64,000 nucleotides of DNA from Pelomonas sp052436255 (GTDB taxonomy: Bacteria > Pseudomonadota > Gammaproteobacteria > Burkholderiales > Burkholderiaceae_C), in NCBI GenBank assembly GCA_052436255.1, contig JBQVNP010000001.1, positions 1-64,000 on the forward strand, in the 5' to 3' direction. Positions 17,788 through 26,392 of this stretch are shown piece after piece. The translations under genes were made by a program, and so were the position numbers. The notes under the pieces are model-generated. The model made no database searches. It saw nothing but the letters and a program-made list of their open reading frames with translations, and was not told the DNA's origin. How positions within the stretch are numbered: position 1 is the first letter of the stretch; every line of letters starts with the position of its first letter.

Positions 17788-18357
17788 TCAGTTGTAGGCG
17801 ACCGTCACCTTGACGGCACCCGTGTAGGTACCGGCAGCCTGTGCGCCGCCGACCGTCAGTTTGGCGCCGACGTAGATGTATGCGGCTCCGGCCGTCAGCG
17901 TGCCGGTCGTCGCGTCGGTGGTCTCGTCGGTCTTGCCGGTCGGGGTCGCCGTGGCGACGGCCTCGGTGATCCAGTCGACGGCCATCGTGTTGGCACTGGC
18001 GTCGGTCAGCACGCTGTCGCTGCCGGTGTAATCAATGGAGAAGGTGTTTGCGCCCTCGCCGGTCACGTCAAAGCGCGCGGCGACGGCGCTGACGCCGGTC
18101 GGCAGCACGGCAGTCCCGGAGCGGGTGCGCGCTCCGTCAGTCGCCAAGGTCACGGTGCCGTTGCCGGCAACCAGGTTGCCAAACACGAGGTCGGCCGCCT
18201 TGGTGACAGCAATCGGTTGAAGCACGACTGCGGTGGCGCTGGCGGTCGCATTGTCGGCGGCCCTGGCGGTATGCATGCTGACGACCGCCAGGAAAAAGAG
18301 GGTGCCCAGGGCCAACAGGCCCGGCGCAGGCATGACGCGGTGGAACGATGTAGACAC
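17788..18357 (-). CDS. DUF4402 major pilin-like subunit, first gene of fimbrial operon
   Basis: This 189-residue secreted beta-sandwich protein has a signal peptide ending HTARA-AD. Mature landmarks are LVFGNLVAGNGTVTLATDG, FDVTGEGANTFSIDY and the terminal YTGAVKVTVAYN, all typical of DUF4402. I chose the GTG at 18357 because AAGGAG lies 7 nt upstream; the ATG at 18333 has no good ribosome binding site. As the first gene of the operon it is the best candidate for the main fimbrial subunit. Confidence 0.85.
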   Translation of the reverse strand: MSTSFHRVMPAPGLLALGTLFFLAVVSMHTARAADNATASATAVVLQPIAVTKAADLVFGNLVAGNGTVTLATDGARTRSGTAVLPTGVSAVAARFDVTGEGANTFSIDYTGSDSVLTDASANTMAVDWITEAVATATPTGKTDETTDATTGTLTAGAAYIYVGAKLTVGGAQAAGTYTGAVKVTVAYN

Positions 18358-18741
18358 AGGAGGCTCCTTGGCTATGGTTGAGCGTGGCCCGATGTTGAGG
18401 CCCGCTCCCCGGGCTTTTCGTCCGATGCGCAGCAACCATTCGCGGAGATTGAGCAATTGCACCGCTGCGTGCCAAAAGATGCAGACCTTGGCTGTGGGCG
18501 CCGGCACGGTGCAAGCCCCGCGGCCGCGACAGGCATACCGAAAACGGATGCGGGCCGAGCGAAGCGGCGCCTTGCAAACCAGACGGGTGTTGTGGCGGCG
18601 CCGCAGGAAATGCTGCTTACCAGCAGGGCCCCAACAGCAGGCAGCCGGCGGTCTCGACGCGCCGCGTCGAGCGCGGCCAGCTGGATGAGGAGCAGGCGTT
18701 TCTTGGCGGGCCGCACCACAGCAGCCAGCGACAATGCGGCG
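18358..18741. other. Intergenic region between fimbrial operon and ispF
   Basis: This 384-bp gap separates the divergent fimbrial operon and ispF. It must contain the fimbrial promoter and whatever drives ispF. I see a GCCCG/CGGGC hairpin followed by TTTT near 18402-18420 (plus orientation) but no convincing gene. I could not identify a clear sigma-70 promoter. Confidence 0.4.
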
Positions 18742-19245
18742 ATGAACCCGCTGCCGCCCCTTCGCATCGGTGAGGGCTGGGACACCCACCAGCTCGTCAT
18801 CGGCCGCCCTCTCGTCCTCGGCGGCATCACCGTTCCCCACAGCCATGGCCTGCTCGGCCACTCTGACGCCGACGCGCTGGCACACGCCATCACCGATGCG
18901 TTGCTGGGCGCTGCCGCCCTGGGCGACATCGGCAAGCTGTTTCCCGACACGGCCGACGAGTTCAAGGGCGCCGACTCCATGGTGCTGCTGGCCCAGGCCT
19001 ACCGCCGCGTGGGCGAGGCGGGCTGGCAGCTCGTCAACCTGGACGCCACCATCGTCGCGCAGGCGCCCAAGATGGCCCCCCACATCCCGGCGATGCGCGC
19101 CCGCCTGGCCGAGGTGCTGGGCGTGGAGGCCGGCCAGGTCAACGTGAAGGCCAAGACGGCCGAGAAGATGGGCCCGGTGGGCGAGGGCCGCGCCATCGAG
19201 GCCCGCGCCGTCTGTTTGCTAACCCTCAACCGGCCTGCAGCTTGA
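18742..19245 (+). CDS. ispF: 2-C-methyl-D-erythritol 2,4-cyclodiphosphate synthase IspF
   Basis: IspF cyclises the CDP-ME-2-phosphate intermediate of the MEP pathway. The 167-residue protein has the zinc-binding GEGWDTHQLV near the N-terminus, HSHGLLGHSDADALAHAITD with the third ligand, and the C-terminal KAKTAEKMGPVGEG segment that binds CMP. It is separated from ispD by the fimbrial operon. Its 3' end overlaps the convergent envZ by 20 bp. Confidence 0.96.
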   Translation: MNPLPPLRIGEGWDTHQLVIGRPLVLGGITVPHSHGLLGHSDADALAHAITDALLGAAALGDIGKLFPDTADEFKGADSMVLLAQAYRRVGEAGWQLVNLDATIVAQAPKMAPHIPAMRARLAEVLGVEAGQVNVKAKTAEKMGPVGEGRAIEARAVCLLTLNRPAA

Positions 19246-20545
19246 GCACCGTCATCAGCCCGCCGCCCTGCGCATTGCTGATGGACAGCGTGCCGCCCAG
19301 GCGCTGCACCGATTTCTCGACGATGGCCAGGCCCAGGCCGGCGCCGCTGGCGGCCGTGCGAGCCGCATCGCCGCGGTAGAAGGGCGTCGTCAGCCGCTGC
19401 AGGCGGTCGGCCGGCACGCCGGGGCCATGGTCGCGCACGCGCAGCTCCACCCACGCCCCCTGGCGTGTGGCGCTGACGTCCACGCGCGCAGGCTCGCCGT
19501 CCGCATGGCCGTAGCGGCGTGCGTTCTCGAACAGGTTCAGCAGCACACGGCCCAGTTCGGTGTCGTCGACGAAGACCTTGATGGCCGAGCTGACCTGCAC
19601 GCGAAAGCGGATCTGGTCGGGGTCGCGGAAGCCCTGCACCTCGCGCTCGACGATGTCGACGAGTTTGGTCTCGCGCAGCTGGGTCTCGTTGGGCCGCGCG
19701 TAGTCCATGAACTTGCTGATGATGGCGTCGAGCTGGTCGATGTCCTGCGCCATGAAGTGACGCGCCTGCTCGTCATTGACGCTCATCTCGGTTTCCAGCC
19801 GCAAGCGGGCCAGCGGCGTGCGCAGGTCGTGCGAGATGCCGGCCAGCATGACGGCGCGGTCCTCCTCCAGCTTGGCCAGTTCGCGGGCCATGCGGTTGAA
19901 ACCCATGTTGACCTCGCGGATCTCACTGGTCATCGTCGTCTCGTCCAGGCGCGAGTCGTACTCGCCATCGCGGATGCGGCCGGCCGCGTCGGCCAGTTCG
20001 CGCAGCGGCTGGTTGATGAGGCGGGCGATCAGGGCCGAACCCACCACGGTGGCCAGCAGCGCGATGACCACCCACCACCAGTTGCTGGCCAGCGAGATCG
20101 ACAGCGGGGTGGCACTGGTGCGCAGCCAGAACGCGTCTTCGCCGACGACGTAGCGCACCCACAGGCCCGACACATCGTTGACGCTGCGCGCGACGACGGT
20201 GTCGGGCCCGAGCGCCTGGCGCAACTCGGCGGCCAGCTGCTTGGCGAAGGGCGTCGTGTCGTAGGGCAGCCAGCGGTCGCTGGGCTCGGCCACGCGCACC
20301 TGCACGGTGTCTCCGCGCGACATCGAGCTGATGACGGCCACGCGGTTGATTGGGTCGGTGTGCTCCAGCGCGATGCGGCTGAGCTTGACGAGACCGGCCA
20401 GCTGCTCGGCCGACTCCAGCGCGCGCGGCTGGGCCTCCAGCAATTTGAAGGTGTACTGCCAGGCCAGCACCGCACCGGCCAGCAGCAGGGCCAGCCAGGC
20501 GAAGGTGCGCCAGAAGAGGTTGAGCGCGAGGTGGGGACGGGCCAT
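19226..20545 (-). CDS. envZ: EnvZ-like osmosensor histidine kinase
   Basis: This 439-residue membrane kinase has TM1 at residues 10-30, a periplasmic region, TM2 near 155-175 and a HAMP domain. The EnvZ-type H-box GISHDLRTPLARLRLE is near residue 238, the N-box is LFENARRYG and the G-box is GAGLGLAIV. It follows ompR on the same strand with 64 bp between them. Together they form the EnvZ/OmpR pair that adjusts envelope genes to osmotic and related stress. Confidence 0.92.
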   Translation of the reverse strand: MARPHLALNLFWRTFAWLALLLAGAVLAWQYTFKLLEAQPRALESAEQLAGLVKLSRIALEHTDPINRVAVISSMSRGDTVQVRVAEPSDRWLPYDTTPFAKQLAAELRQALGPDTVVARSVNDVSGLWVRYVVGEDAFWLRTSATPLSISLASNWWWVVIALLATVVGSALIARLINQPLRELADAAGRIRDGEYDSRLDETTMTSEIREVNMGFNRMARELAKLEEDRAVMLAGISHDLRTPLARLRLETEMSVNDEQARHFMAQDIDQLDAIISKFMDYARPNETQLRETKLVDIVEREVQGFRDPDQIRFRVQVSSAIKVFVDDTELGRVLLNLFENARRYGHADGEPARVDVSATRQGAWVELRVRDHGPGVPADRLQRLTTPFYRGDAARTAASGAGLGLAIVEKSVQRLGGTLSISNAQGGGLMTVLKLQAG

Positions 20546-20609
20546 GCTTTGGTCAGTTAGGGACAGAGCGACTCGCTGCGCTCAGGCGGTCTGCCCCGGG
20601 GAGTCGTGA

Positions 20610-21344
20610 CTACGCGTTCTCGTCCGGCACGAAGACGTAGCCGACGCCCCAGACCGTCTGGATATAGCGCGGCTGTGCCGGGTCGGCCTCCAGCATCTTG
20701 CGCAGGCGCGAGATCTGCACGTCAAGGCTGCGGTCGAAGGGCTCGAACTCGCGGCCGCGGGCGAGCTGGGCCAGCTTGTCGCGCGACAGCGGCTGGCGCG
20801 GGTGGCGCACCAGGGTCTTGAGCATCGAGAACTCGCCGGTCGTCAGCGGCAGTTGTTCACCGTTCTTGGTCAGCCGACGCAGCGCCAGGTCGAACTCGAA
20901 GGGCCCGAAGGTGACCGTCATCGGCTCCTTGCTCGGCGCGCCAGGGGCCTCGGGCGGCGGCCGACGGCGCAGCACGGCGTTGATGCGTGCGAGCAGCTCG
21001 CGCGGGTTGAACGGCTTGGCCAGGTAGTCGTCGGCACCGACTTCCAGGCCGACGATGCGGTCTACATCCTCGACCTTGGCAGTCAGCATGATGATGGGCG
21101 TGCTGTCGTTGGCGGCGCGTAGGCGGCGGCAGATGGTCAGACCGTCCTCGCCGGGCAGCATCAGGTCCAGCACGATGAGGTCCACCGTCTCGCGGGTCAG
21201 CTGCTTGTTCAAGGCCCGACTGTCTTCGGCCAGCAGCACTTCAAAGCCTTCCTGCGTCAGATAGCGCCGGAGCAGGTCGCGGATGCGAGCGTCGTCATCG
21301 ACGACGAGGATGCGGTTGGGACGGGGCGTGGCGCTGCTGTTCAT
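20610..21344 (-). CDS. ompR: OmpR response regulator
   Basis: This 244-residue OmpR has a receiver domain (ILVVDDDARIRD, phosphoacceptor Asp in IVLDLMLPGEDG, KPFNPRELLARI) and a winged-helix domain ending VWGVGYVFVPD. The start at 21344 is supported by AGGAAA about 6 nt upstream. It precedes envZ and is divergent from the SIMPL-domain gene, leaving a 138-bp promoter region. Confidence 0.94.
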   Translation of the reverse strand: MNSSATPRPNRILVVDDDARIRDLLRRYLTQEGFEVLLAEDSRALNKQLTRETVDLIVLDLMLPGEDGLTICRRLRAANDSTPIIMLTAKVEDVDRIVGLEVGADDYLAKPFNPRELLARINAVLRRRPPPEAPGAPSKEPMTVTFGPFEFDLALRRLTKNGEQLPLTTGEFSMLKTLVRHPRQPLSRDKLAQLARGREFEPFDRSLDVQISRLRKMLEADPAQPRYIQTVWGVGYVFVPDENA

Positions 21345-21482
21345 CGCATTTCCTGAATATGTAACAGCGCCATTGTGAGCAGGTTGGAAACCGGCTTCTG
21401 TAGGACAGCACGCAGGCGTTACAGCTCGTTGCCAACGGCTCGGGCTAAGCTGGGCTTTCTTCCTTGCAAAGGCATCAATCCC

Positions 21483-22181
21483 ATGCGTGTGGTCTTCCTC
21501 CTCTCGACGCTTGCAATGACCCTGTCTGCTCATGCGGCCCCTGATACCGCACCGGGGGAGCGCCTGAGCCTGTCCGCCAGCGCCAGCGCCGACATCACGC
21601 GTGACGTGCTTGGCGTCGCCTTCTCGACGACGCGTGAAGGCCCCGACGCCGCCGCGGTGCAGGCGGCGCTGAAGCAGGCGCTGGACGCGGCGCTCGCCGA
21701 GGCGCGCAGGGTCGCCAAGCCCGGCCAGGTCGATGTGCAGACGGGCAGCTTCGCGCTCTATCCCCGGCACGACCCCAAGACCGGCAAGATCAATGGCTGG
21801 CAGGGCAGCGCCGAGCTGCAGGTGGAAGGGCGCGACGCTGCGGCCATCGCGCAACTGACGGGCCGCATCGGCACGCTGACGATTGCCCGCGTCGGCTACA
21901 GCCTGTCGCGCGAGGCACGCGAAAAGGCCGAGGCCGACATCACCGCCCAGGCCATCACGCGCTACCGCGCCAAGGCTGCGGACTATGCGCGCCAGTTCGG
22001 CTACGGCGGCTACGTCGTCGGCGAGGTCAACATCGCCAGCGAGGACGCCGGGCCGCGGCCGATGATGGTCAAGGCCATGCGCATGGGCGCCGCGGAGATG
22101 GCCGACGCCGCACTGCCGACCGAGGCCGGCAAGGCGACCGTGACGGTCAGCGTCAGCGGCTCTGTCCAGCTGACGAAATAG
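21483..22181 (+). CDS. SIMPL-domain (DUF541) periplasmic protein
   Basis: This 232-residue exported protein has a short signal peptide ending SAHA-AP and a complete SIMPL/DUF541 domain (LSLSASASADITRDVLGVAFSTT at the start of the mature protein, ending VTVSVSGSVQLTK). Family members form oligomeric rings in the periplasm or at the surface and have been linked to stress tolerance; the biochemical role is not settled. The stop codon abuts the stop of convergent bdhA. Confidence 0.88.
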   Translation: MRVVFLLSTLAMTLSAHAAPDTAPGERLSLSASASADITRDVLGVAFSTTREGPDAAAVQAALKQALDAALAEARRVAKPGQVDVQTGSFALYPRHDPKTGKINGWQGSAELQVEGRDAAAIAQLTGRIGTLTIARVGYSLSREAREKAEADITAQAITRYRAKAADYARQFGYGGYVVGEVNIASEDAGPRPMMVKAMRMGAAEMADAALPTEAGKATVTVSVSGSVQLTK

Positions 22182-22952
22182 TCAGACGGCGGTCCAGCCG
22201 CCATCCATCGCCCAGGCCTGGCCGCGCACGTTGATGGCGGCGTCCGTGCACAGGAAGACGGCCAGCGCGCCGAGTTCCTCCGGCGTCGTGAACTGCAGCG
22301 AGGGCTGCTTCTCGGCCAGCAGGCGGCGCTTGGCCTCGGTGTTGTCGACGCCTTCGCGCTCGGCCAGCGCGTCGACCTGCTTTTGCACCAGCGGCGTCAG
22401 CACCCAGCCCGGGCAGATGGCGTTGGCGGTGACCGGCGTGGTCGCCGTCTCCAGCGCGATGCTCTTGGTGAAGCCGACGAGGCCGTGCTTGGCCGCGACG
22501 TAGGCCGACTTCTGGGCTGAGGCCACCAGGCCGTGGGCCGAGGCGACGTTGATGATGCGGCCCCAGTTCTTCTTCAACATGCCGGGCAGGGCCAGGCGCG
22601 TGGTGTGGAAGGCGGAAGTCAGGTTGATCGCGATGATCGCGTCCCATTTCTCGACCGGGAAATCCTGCACCGGTGCCACATGCTGGATGCCGGCGTTGTT
22701 GACGAGGATGTCGATGCCGCCGAACTCGGCGTCTGCATAGGCCACCATCGCCGCGATGTCGGCGGGCTTGCTCATGTCGGCGCCGTGGTAGCCGGCCTTG
22801 ACGCCCAGAGCCGCCACCTCGCCCTTGGGCCCGTCGACGTCGCCGAAGCCGTTCAGGATCAGGTTCGCGCCTTGGCGCGCCAGGGCGATGGCGATGCCGA
22901 GGCCGATGCCGCTGGTGGAGCCGGTGACGAGGGCAGTCTTGCCTTTCAACAT
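22182..22952 (-). CDS. bdhA: D-3-hydroxybutyrate dehydrogenase
   Basis: This 256-residue short-chain dehydrogenase interconverts 3-hydroxybutyrate and acetoacetate in polyhydroxybutyrate turnover. It shows the Rossmann motif TGSTSGIGLGIA, NNAGIQHVAPV, the catalytic Ser in NVASAHG, and YVAAKHG with Tyr and Lys. The C-terminal QFTTPEELGALAVFLC and AWAMDGGWTAV are typical of the bacterial enzyme. Only 45 bp separate it from the divergent hydrolase gene. Confidence 0.93.
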   Translation of the reverse strand: MLKGKTALVTGSTSGIGLGIAIALARQGANLILNGFGDVDGPKGEVAALGVKAGYHGADMSKPADIAAMVAYADAEFGGIDILVNNAGIQHVAPVQDFPVEKWDAIIAINLTSAFHTTRLALPGMLKKNWGRIINVASAHGLVASAQKSAYVAAKHGLVGFTKSIALETATTPVTANAICPGWVLTPLVQKQVDALAEREGVDNTEAKRRLLAEKQPSLQFTTPEELGALAVFLCTDAAINVRGQAWAMDGGWTAV

Positions 22953-22997
22953 GGTGGGTCCTTCTGGGTTGCTACGATGGTTTTAAAGGATTGCATC

Positions 22998-23879
22998 ATG
23001 ACCCAGCCCCGACTGCGCTTCGTCAATTGCCTGGACACGACCGGCCTGCATCGCATGGCCTACTGGGAGTGGGCCGGGCCGAGCGCCGATGCGCCCGTGC
23101 TGGTCTGCGTGCACGGCCTGTCGCGCCAGGGTCGCGACTTCGACGCCCTGGCCCGCGTGATGGGCGAGCGCTACCGCGTCATCTGCCCCGACGTCGTGGG
23201 CCGCGGCCGCTCCGACTGGCTGCGCCAGCCGTCTGGCTATCAGATACCGGGTTATGTCTCCGACATGGTGGCGCTGCTGGCGCGCCTGGATGTGGAGCAG
23301 GTCGACTGGGTCGGCACGTCGATGGGCGGCTTGATCGGCCTGGGCCTGGCGTCGCTTCCGCGGCCGGACGGCGTTGCCAGCCCGATCCGTCGCCTGGTGC
23401 TCAACGACGTCGGCCCGGCCATCCGCATCGAGGCGCTGCAGCGCATCGGCAGCTACCTGGGCAAGGCGCCGCGCTTCAAGTCGCTGGAGGAAGGTGCCGC
23501 CTATCTGCGCGGCATTTCCGAGGGCTTCGGCCCGCATACGGACCCGGAGTGGCTCAAGCTGTCCGAGCCGCTGTTCCGCGAGGAAGGCGGTGAATGGAAG
23601 TCGCACTATGACCCGGCCATCGCGCTGCCCTTCGCGGCCGTGACGCCGGAGCTGGTCGCCGCGGGCGAGGCGGCGCTGTGGGCCGCCTATGACCAGCTGC
23701 GTTGCCCAACCCTGCTGATCCGCGGGGCGGAGTCCGACCTGCTCAGCGCCGAGACGGCGCGTGCCATGACCCAGCGCGGGCCGAACGCCCGCCTGGTCGA
23801 ACTGCCCGGCATCGGTCACGCGCCCACGCTCATCCGTGACGAGCAGATCGCCATCGTGAGGGACTTCCTCGGCCCATGA
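22998..23879 (+). CDS. Alpha/beta-fold hydrolase
   Basis: This 293-residue hydrolase has the oxyanion region VCVHGLSRQGRDF, the nucleophile elbow GTSMGG (Ser near residue 107), an acid in the AESDLL segment and the catalytic His in GIGHAPTL. The family includes esterases and lactonases; proximity to bdhA hints at a hydroxyalkanoate or short-chain ester substrate but does not prove it. I chose the ATG at 22998 because AAAGGA precedes it. An in-frame ATG exists at 22977. Its stop overlaps the relA start (ATGA). Confidence 0.87.
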   Translation: MTQPRLRFVNCLDTTGLHRMAYWEWAGPSADAPVLVCVHGLSRQGRDFDALARVMGERYRVICPDVVGRGRSDWLRQPSGYQIPGYVSDMVALLARLDVEQVDWVGTSMGGLIGLGLASLPRPDGVASPIRRLVLNDVGPAIRIEALQRIGSYLGKAPRFKSLEEGAAYLRGISEGFGPHTDPEWLKLSEPLFREEGGEWKSHYDPAIALPFAAVTPELVAAGEAALWAAYDQLRCPTLLIRGAESDLLSAETARAMTQRGPNARLVELPGIGHAPTLIRDEQIAIVRDFLGP

Positions 23880-26146
23880 GAACCGGCTCGATGCCCGAGG
23901 GCGCGGCCACCGCGCCCATCGTTGCGCTGCTGGACGCGGGCGCGGCGCATTCCAATGCCGAGGTGGTGCGCGCCCGCGCGTTTGCCGAACCCTTGCTGGC
24001 CGCAGAGCCGCTGGACACCGGCGAGAACGCACTCGCGCATGCGGATGGCGTGGCTGCCATCCTGCAGGCCGTCGGTGCCGCCCAGGAGTTGCAGGCGGCG
24101 GCCTACCTGGTCTATGCGGCCGACTTCCTCAACAAGCCCGAGGAGGTCGTCGCCAAGGCTTTTGGCGACAGCCATGCCAGCCTCGTCATGCACACGCGGC
24201 GCCTGGTGCAGCTGCAGCGCGCCGCGCGCGTCGCCAAGGTCCAGACCGACCGCCGGAGCGATGTCCGCGCGGAGCAGACCGAGCGTGTGCGCAAGATGCT
24301 GCTGGCTTTCTCCCGCGACTTGCGCGTGGTGCTGCTGCGCCTGGCATCGCGGCTGCAGACGCTGCGCTGGTATGCGGCAGCCAAGCAGGCCTGCCCGGGC
24401 GAATTGGCGGACGAGTCGCTGAGCGTGTTCGCGCCGCTGGCCAACCGCCTGGGCATCTGGCAGATCAAGTGGGAGCTGGAGGACCTCGCCTTCCGCTTCC
24501 GTGAACCCGAGGCCTACAAGTCGTTGGCCAGGGCCCTGCACGAAACCCGCGTCGAGCGCGAACAGCGGGTCGAGGCCGCGCGCGCGGCGCTGCAGGCCGA
24601 CCTCTACGGCCAGGGCCTGGCGGCCGAGGTGCAGGGCCGGCCCAAGCACCTCTACAGCATCCACAAGAAGATGCAGGGCAAGGACCTCGCGCTGGACCGC
24701 GTCTTCGATCTGCGGGCGCTGCGCGTGATCGTCGCCAGCGTGGCCGATTGCTATGCCGCGCTGGCGCGCCTGCACGAGGTCTATGCGCCGGTGCCGGGCG
24801 AGTTCGACGACTACATCGCCAAGCCCAAGCCCAACGGCTACCAGTCCTTGCACACCGTCGTCGTCGGGCCCGACGACCGTGCGATGGAGGTGCAGATCCG
24901 CACGCGCGAGATGCACGAGCATGCCGAGCACGGCGTGGCGGCGCACTGGGCCTACAAAGAGGCCGGTGCGCGCGGCTATGCCGGTGTCAGCGCAGCCGGC
25001 GAGTTCGAGGAGCAGGTGGCGCGGGCGCGCAAGGCTGTGCTGAACCAGTTGCTGGCCTGGGAGCGCGACACGGCGCAGGGAGCGCAGGCAGCCGGCGAGG
25101 CCTCGGCCTTCGACGACCGCATCTACGTCTTCACACCCCAGGCCACCATCGTCGAGCTGGCTGCCGGTGCGACCCCGGTGGACTTTGCCTATGCCGTGCA
25201 TACCGACCTCGGCCATCGTTGCCGCGGCGCGCGCATTGACGGCCAGATGCTGCCGCTGAACACGCCGCTGCAAAGCGGCCAGACGGTGGAGATCGTCGCG
25301 ACCAAGGAGGGCGGGCCATCGCTGGACTGGCTCAACCCCGAGCTGGGCTATCTGCAGAGCCAACGCTCGCGCGCCAAGGTGCGGGCGTGGTTCAACGCGT
25401 TGCAGCAGGCGCAGACGATCGCCAAAGGCCGCGAGCTGGTCGAGAAGCTGCTGCAGCGCGAGGGCAAGACGGCCCTCAAGCTTGACGAGCTGGCCGCGCG
25501 CCTGGGCTTCAAGGGCGCGGACGCGCTGTTCGAGGTGGTCGGCAAGGACGAGTATTCGCTGCGCAACATCGAGTTGCTGCTGCGCCCGCCGGAGCCGGTG
25601 GCCGACGAGAACGAGCTGCTCGCGCAGCGCCATACGCGGGGCCCGAGCGCGTCCGGCAAGGGTGGCGTCCTTGTGGTCGGCATCGACTCGCTGCTGACGA
25701 CGCTGTCGCGCTGCTGCCGACCCGCGCCGCCCGATGCGATCCAGGGCTTTGTCACGCGCGGCAAGGGCGTGGCCATCCACCGTGGCGATTGCAGCAACCT
25801 GGCTGAGATGAAGCGGCGCTCGCCTGAGCGCGTCATCGCGGTGGAGTGGGGCGGTGCTGAAGCGGCGGGCAAGGGTGCGCCGGTCTACCCTGTCGATGTG
25901 CTCGTCGAAGCCGGCGACCGCCAAGGTCTGCTGCGCGATGTGCTTGAAGTCTTTGCCAAGGAAAAGATGAACGTCGTGGCGGTCAACACGCAGTCCATGA
26001 AGCCCGGTTCAGCCAAACCGCGGGCGGGCGGCGGGGACACGGCCTGGATGAGCTTCACGCTGGAGCTCTCGGATGCAACCAGGCTGACCAGGATGCTGCG
26101 CGAGCTTTGCGGCATCCCCGGCGTGCGTTCCGCGCGTCGCAAGTGA
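23876..26146 (+). CDS. relA: (p)ppGpp synthetase RelA
   Basis: This 756-residue RelA makes (p)ppGpp on starved ribosomes. The N-terminal pseudo-hydrolase domain lacks the His-Asp motif of SpoT/Rel (the region reads YLVYAADFLNKPEE), so it should not degrade the alarmone. The synthetase domain has GRPKHLYSIHKKM (about residue 252), EFDDYIAKPKPNGYQSLHT with the EXDD signature of monofunctional synthetases, and EVQIRT. TGS, the conserved SRCCRP region and a C-terminal ACT-like domain follow. It is translationally coupled to the upstream hydrolase and followed by tRNA-Val. Confidence 0.96.
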   Translation: MRTGSMPEGAATAPIVALLDAGAAHSNAEVVRARAFAEPLLAAEPLDTGENALAHADGVAAILQAVGAAQELQAAAYLVYAADFLNKPEEVVAKAFGDSHASLVMHTRRLVQLQRAARVAKVQTDRRSDVRAEQTERVRKMLLAFSRDLRVVLLRLASRLQTLRWYAAAKQACPGELADESLSVFAPLANRLGIWQIKWELEDLAFRFREPEAYKSLARALHETRVEREQRVEAARAALQADLYGQGLAAEVQGRPKHLYSIHKKMQGKDLALDRVFDLRALRVIVASVADCYAALARLHEVYAPVPGEFDDYIAKPKPNGYQSLHTVVVGPDDRAMEVQIRTREMHEHAEHGVAAHWAYKEAGARGYAGVSAAGEFEEQVARARKAVLNQLLAWERDTAQGAQAAGEASAFDDRIYVFTPQATIVELAAGATPVDFAYAVHTDLGHRCRGARIDGQMLPLNTPLQSGQTVEIVATKEGGPSLDWLNPELGYLQSQRSRAKVRAWFNALQQAQTIAKGRELVEKLLQREGKTALKLDELAARLGFKGADALFEVVGKDEYSLRNIELLLRPPEPVADENELLAQRHTRGPSASGKGGVLVVGIDSLLTTLSRCCRPAPPDAIQGFVTRGKGVAIHRGDCSNLAEMKRRSPERVIAVEWGGAEAAGKGAPVYPVDVLVEAGDRQGLLRDVLEVFAKEKMNVVAVNTQSMKPGSAKPRAGGGDTAWMSFTLELSDATRLTRMLRELCGIPGVRSARRK

Positions 26147-26180
26147 GCCCAAAAACTTCTGCTATAGTGCGCAGCTCTTC

Positions 26181-26257
26181 AGGCGCGTAGCTCAGTTGGT
26201 TAGAGCACCACCTTGACATGGTGGGGGTCGTTGGTTCGAATCCAATCGCGCCTACCA
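26181..26257 (+). tRNA. tRNA-Val (anticodon GAC)
   Basis: The 77-nt gene folds as a cloverleaf with acceptor AGGCGCG/CGCGCCT, D-arm GCTCAGTTGGTTAGAGC, anticodon stem CCACC/GGTGG with loop TTGACAT (anticodon GAC), T-arm GTTGGTTCGAATCCAAT, and an encoded CCA end. It lies 34 bp downstream of relA. Confidence 0.97.
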
Positions 26258-26275
26258 AATACGGTAGGTAGAACA

Positions 26276-26309
26276 AGCACTTGGCGGCAACGCTAGGTGC
26301 TTTTTCTTT
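26276..26309 (+). terminator. Rho-independent terminator after tRNA-Val
   Basis: An 11-bp stem (AGCACTTGGCG / CGCTAGGTGCT, with two G-T pairs) capped by a GCAA tetraloop is followed by TTTTCTTT. It ends the tRNA-Val transcript and possibly relA readthrough. It may also limit transcription arriving from the convergent signalling operon. Confidence 0.85.
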
Positions 26310-26392
26310 GGGCTACGCGACTTTGCCCACTGAATCGGGCTACGACCAAGGGGCCACCTTCAAGGTCGAAATGCGATTGCGGCGACTCACCG

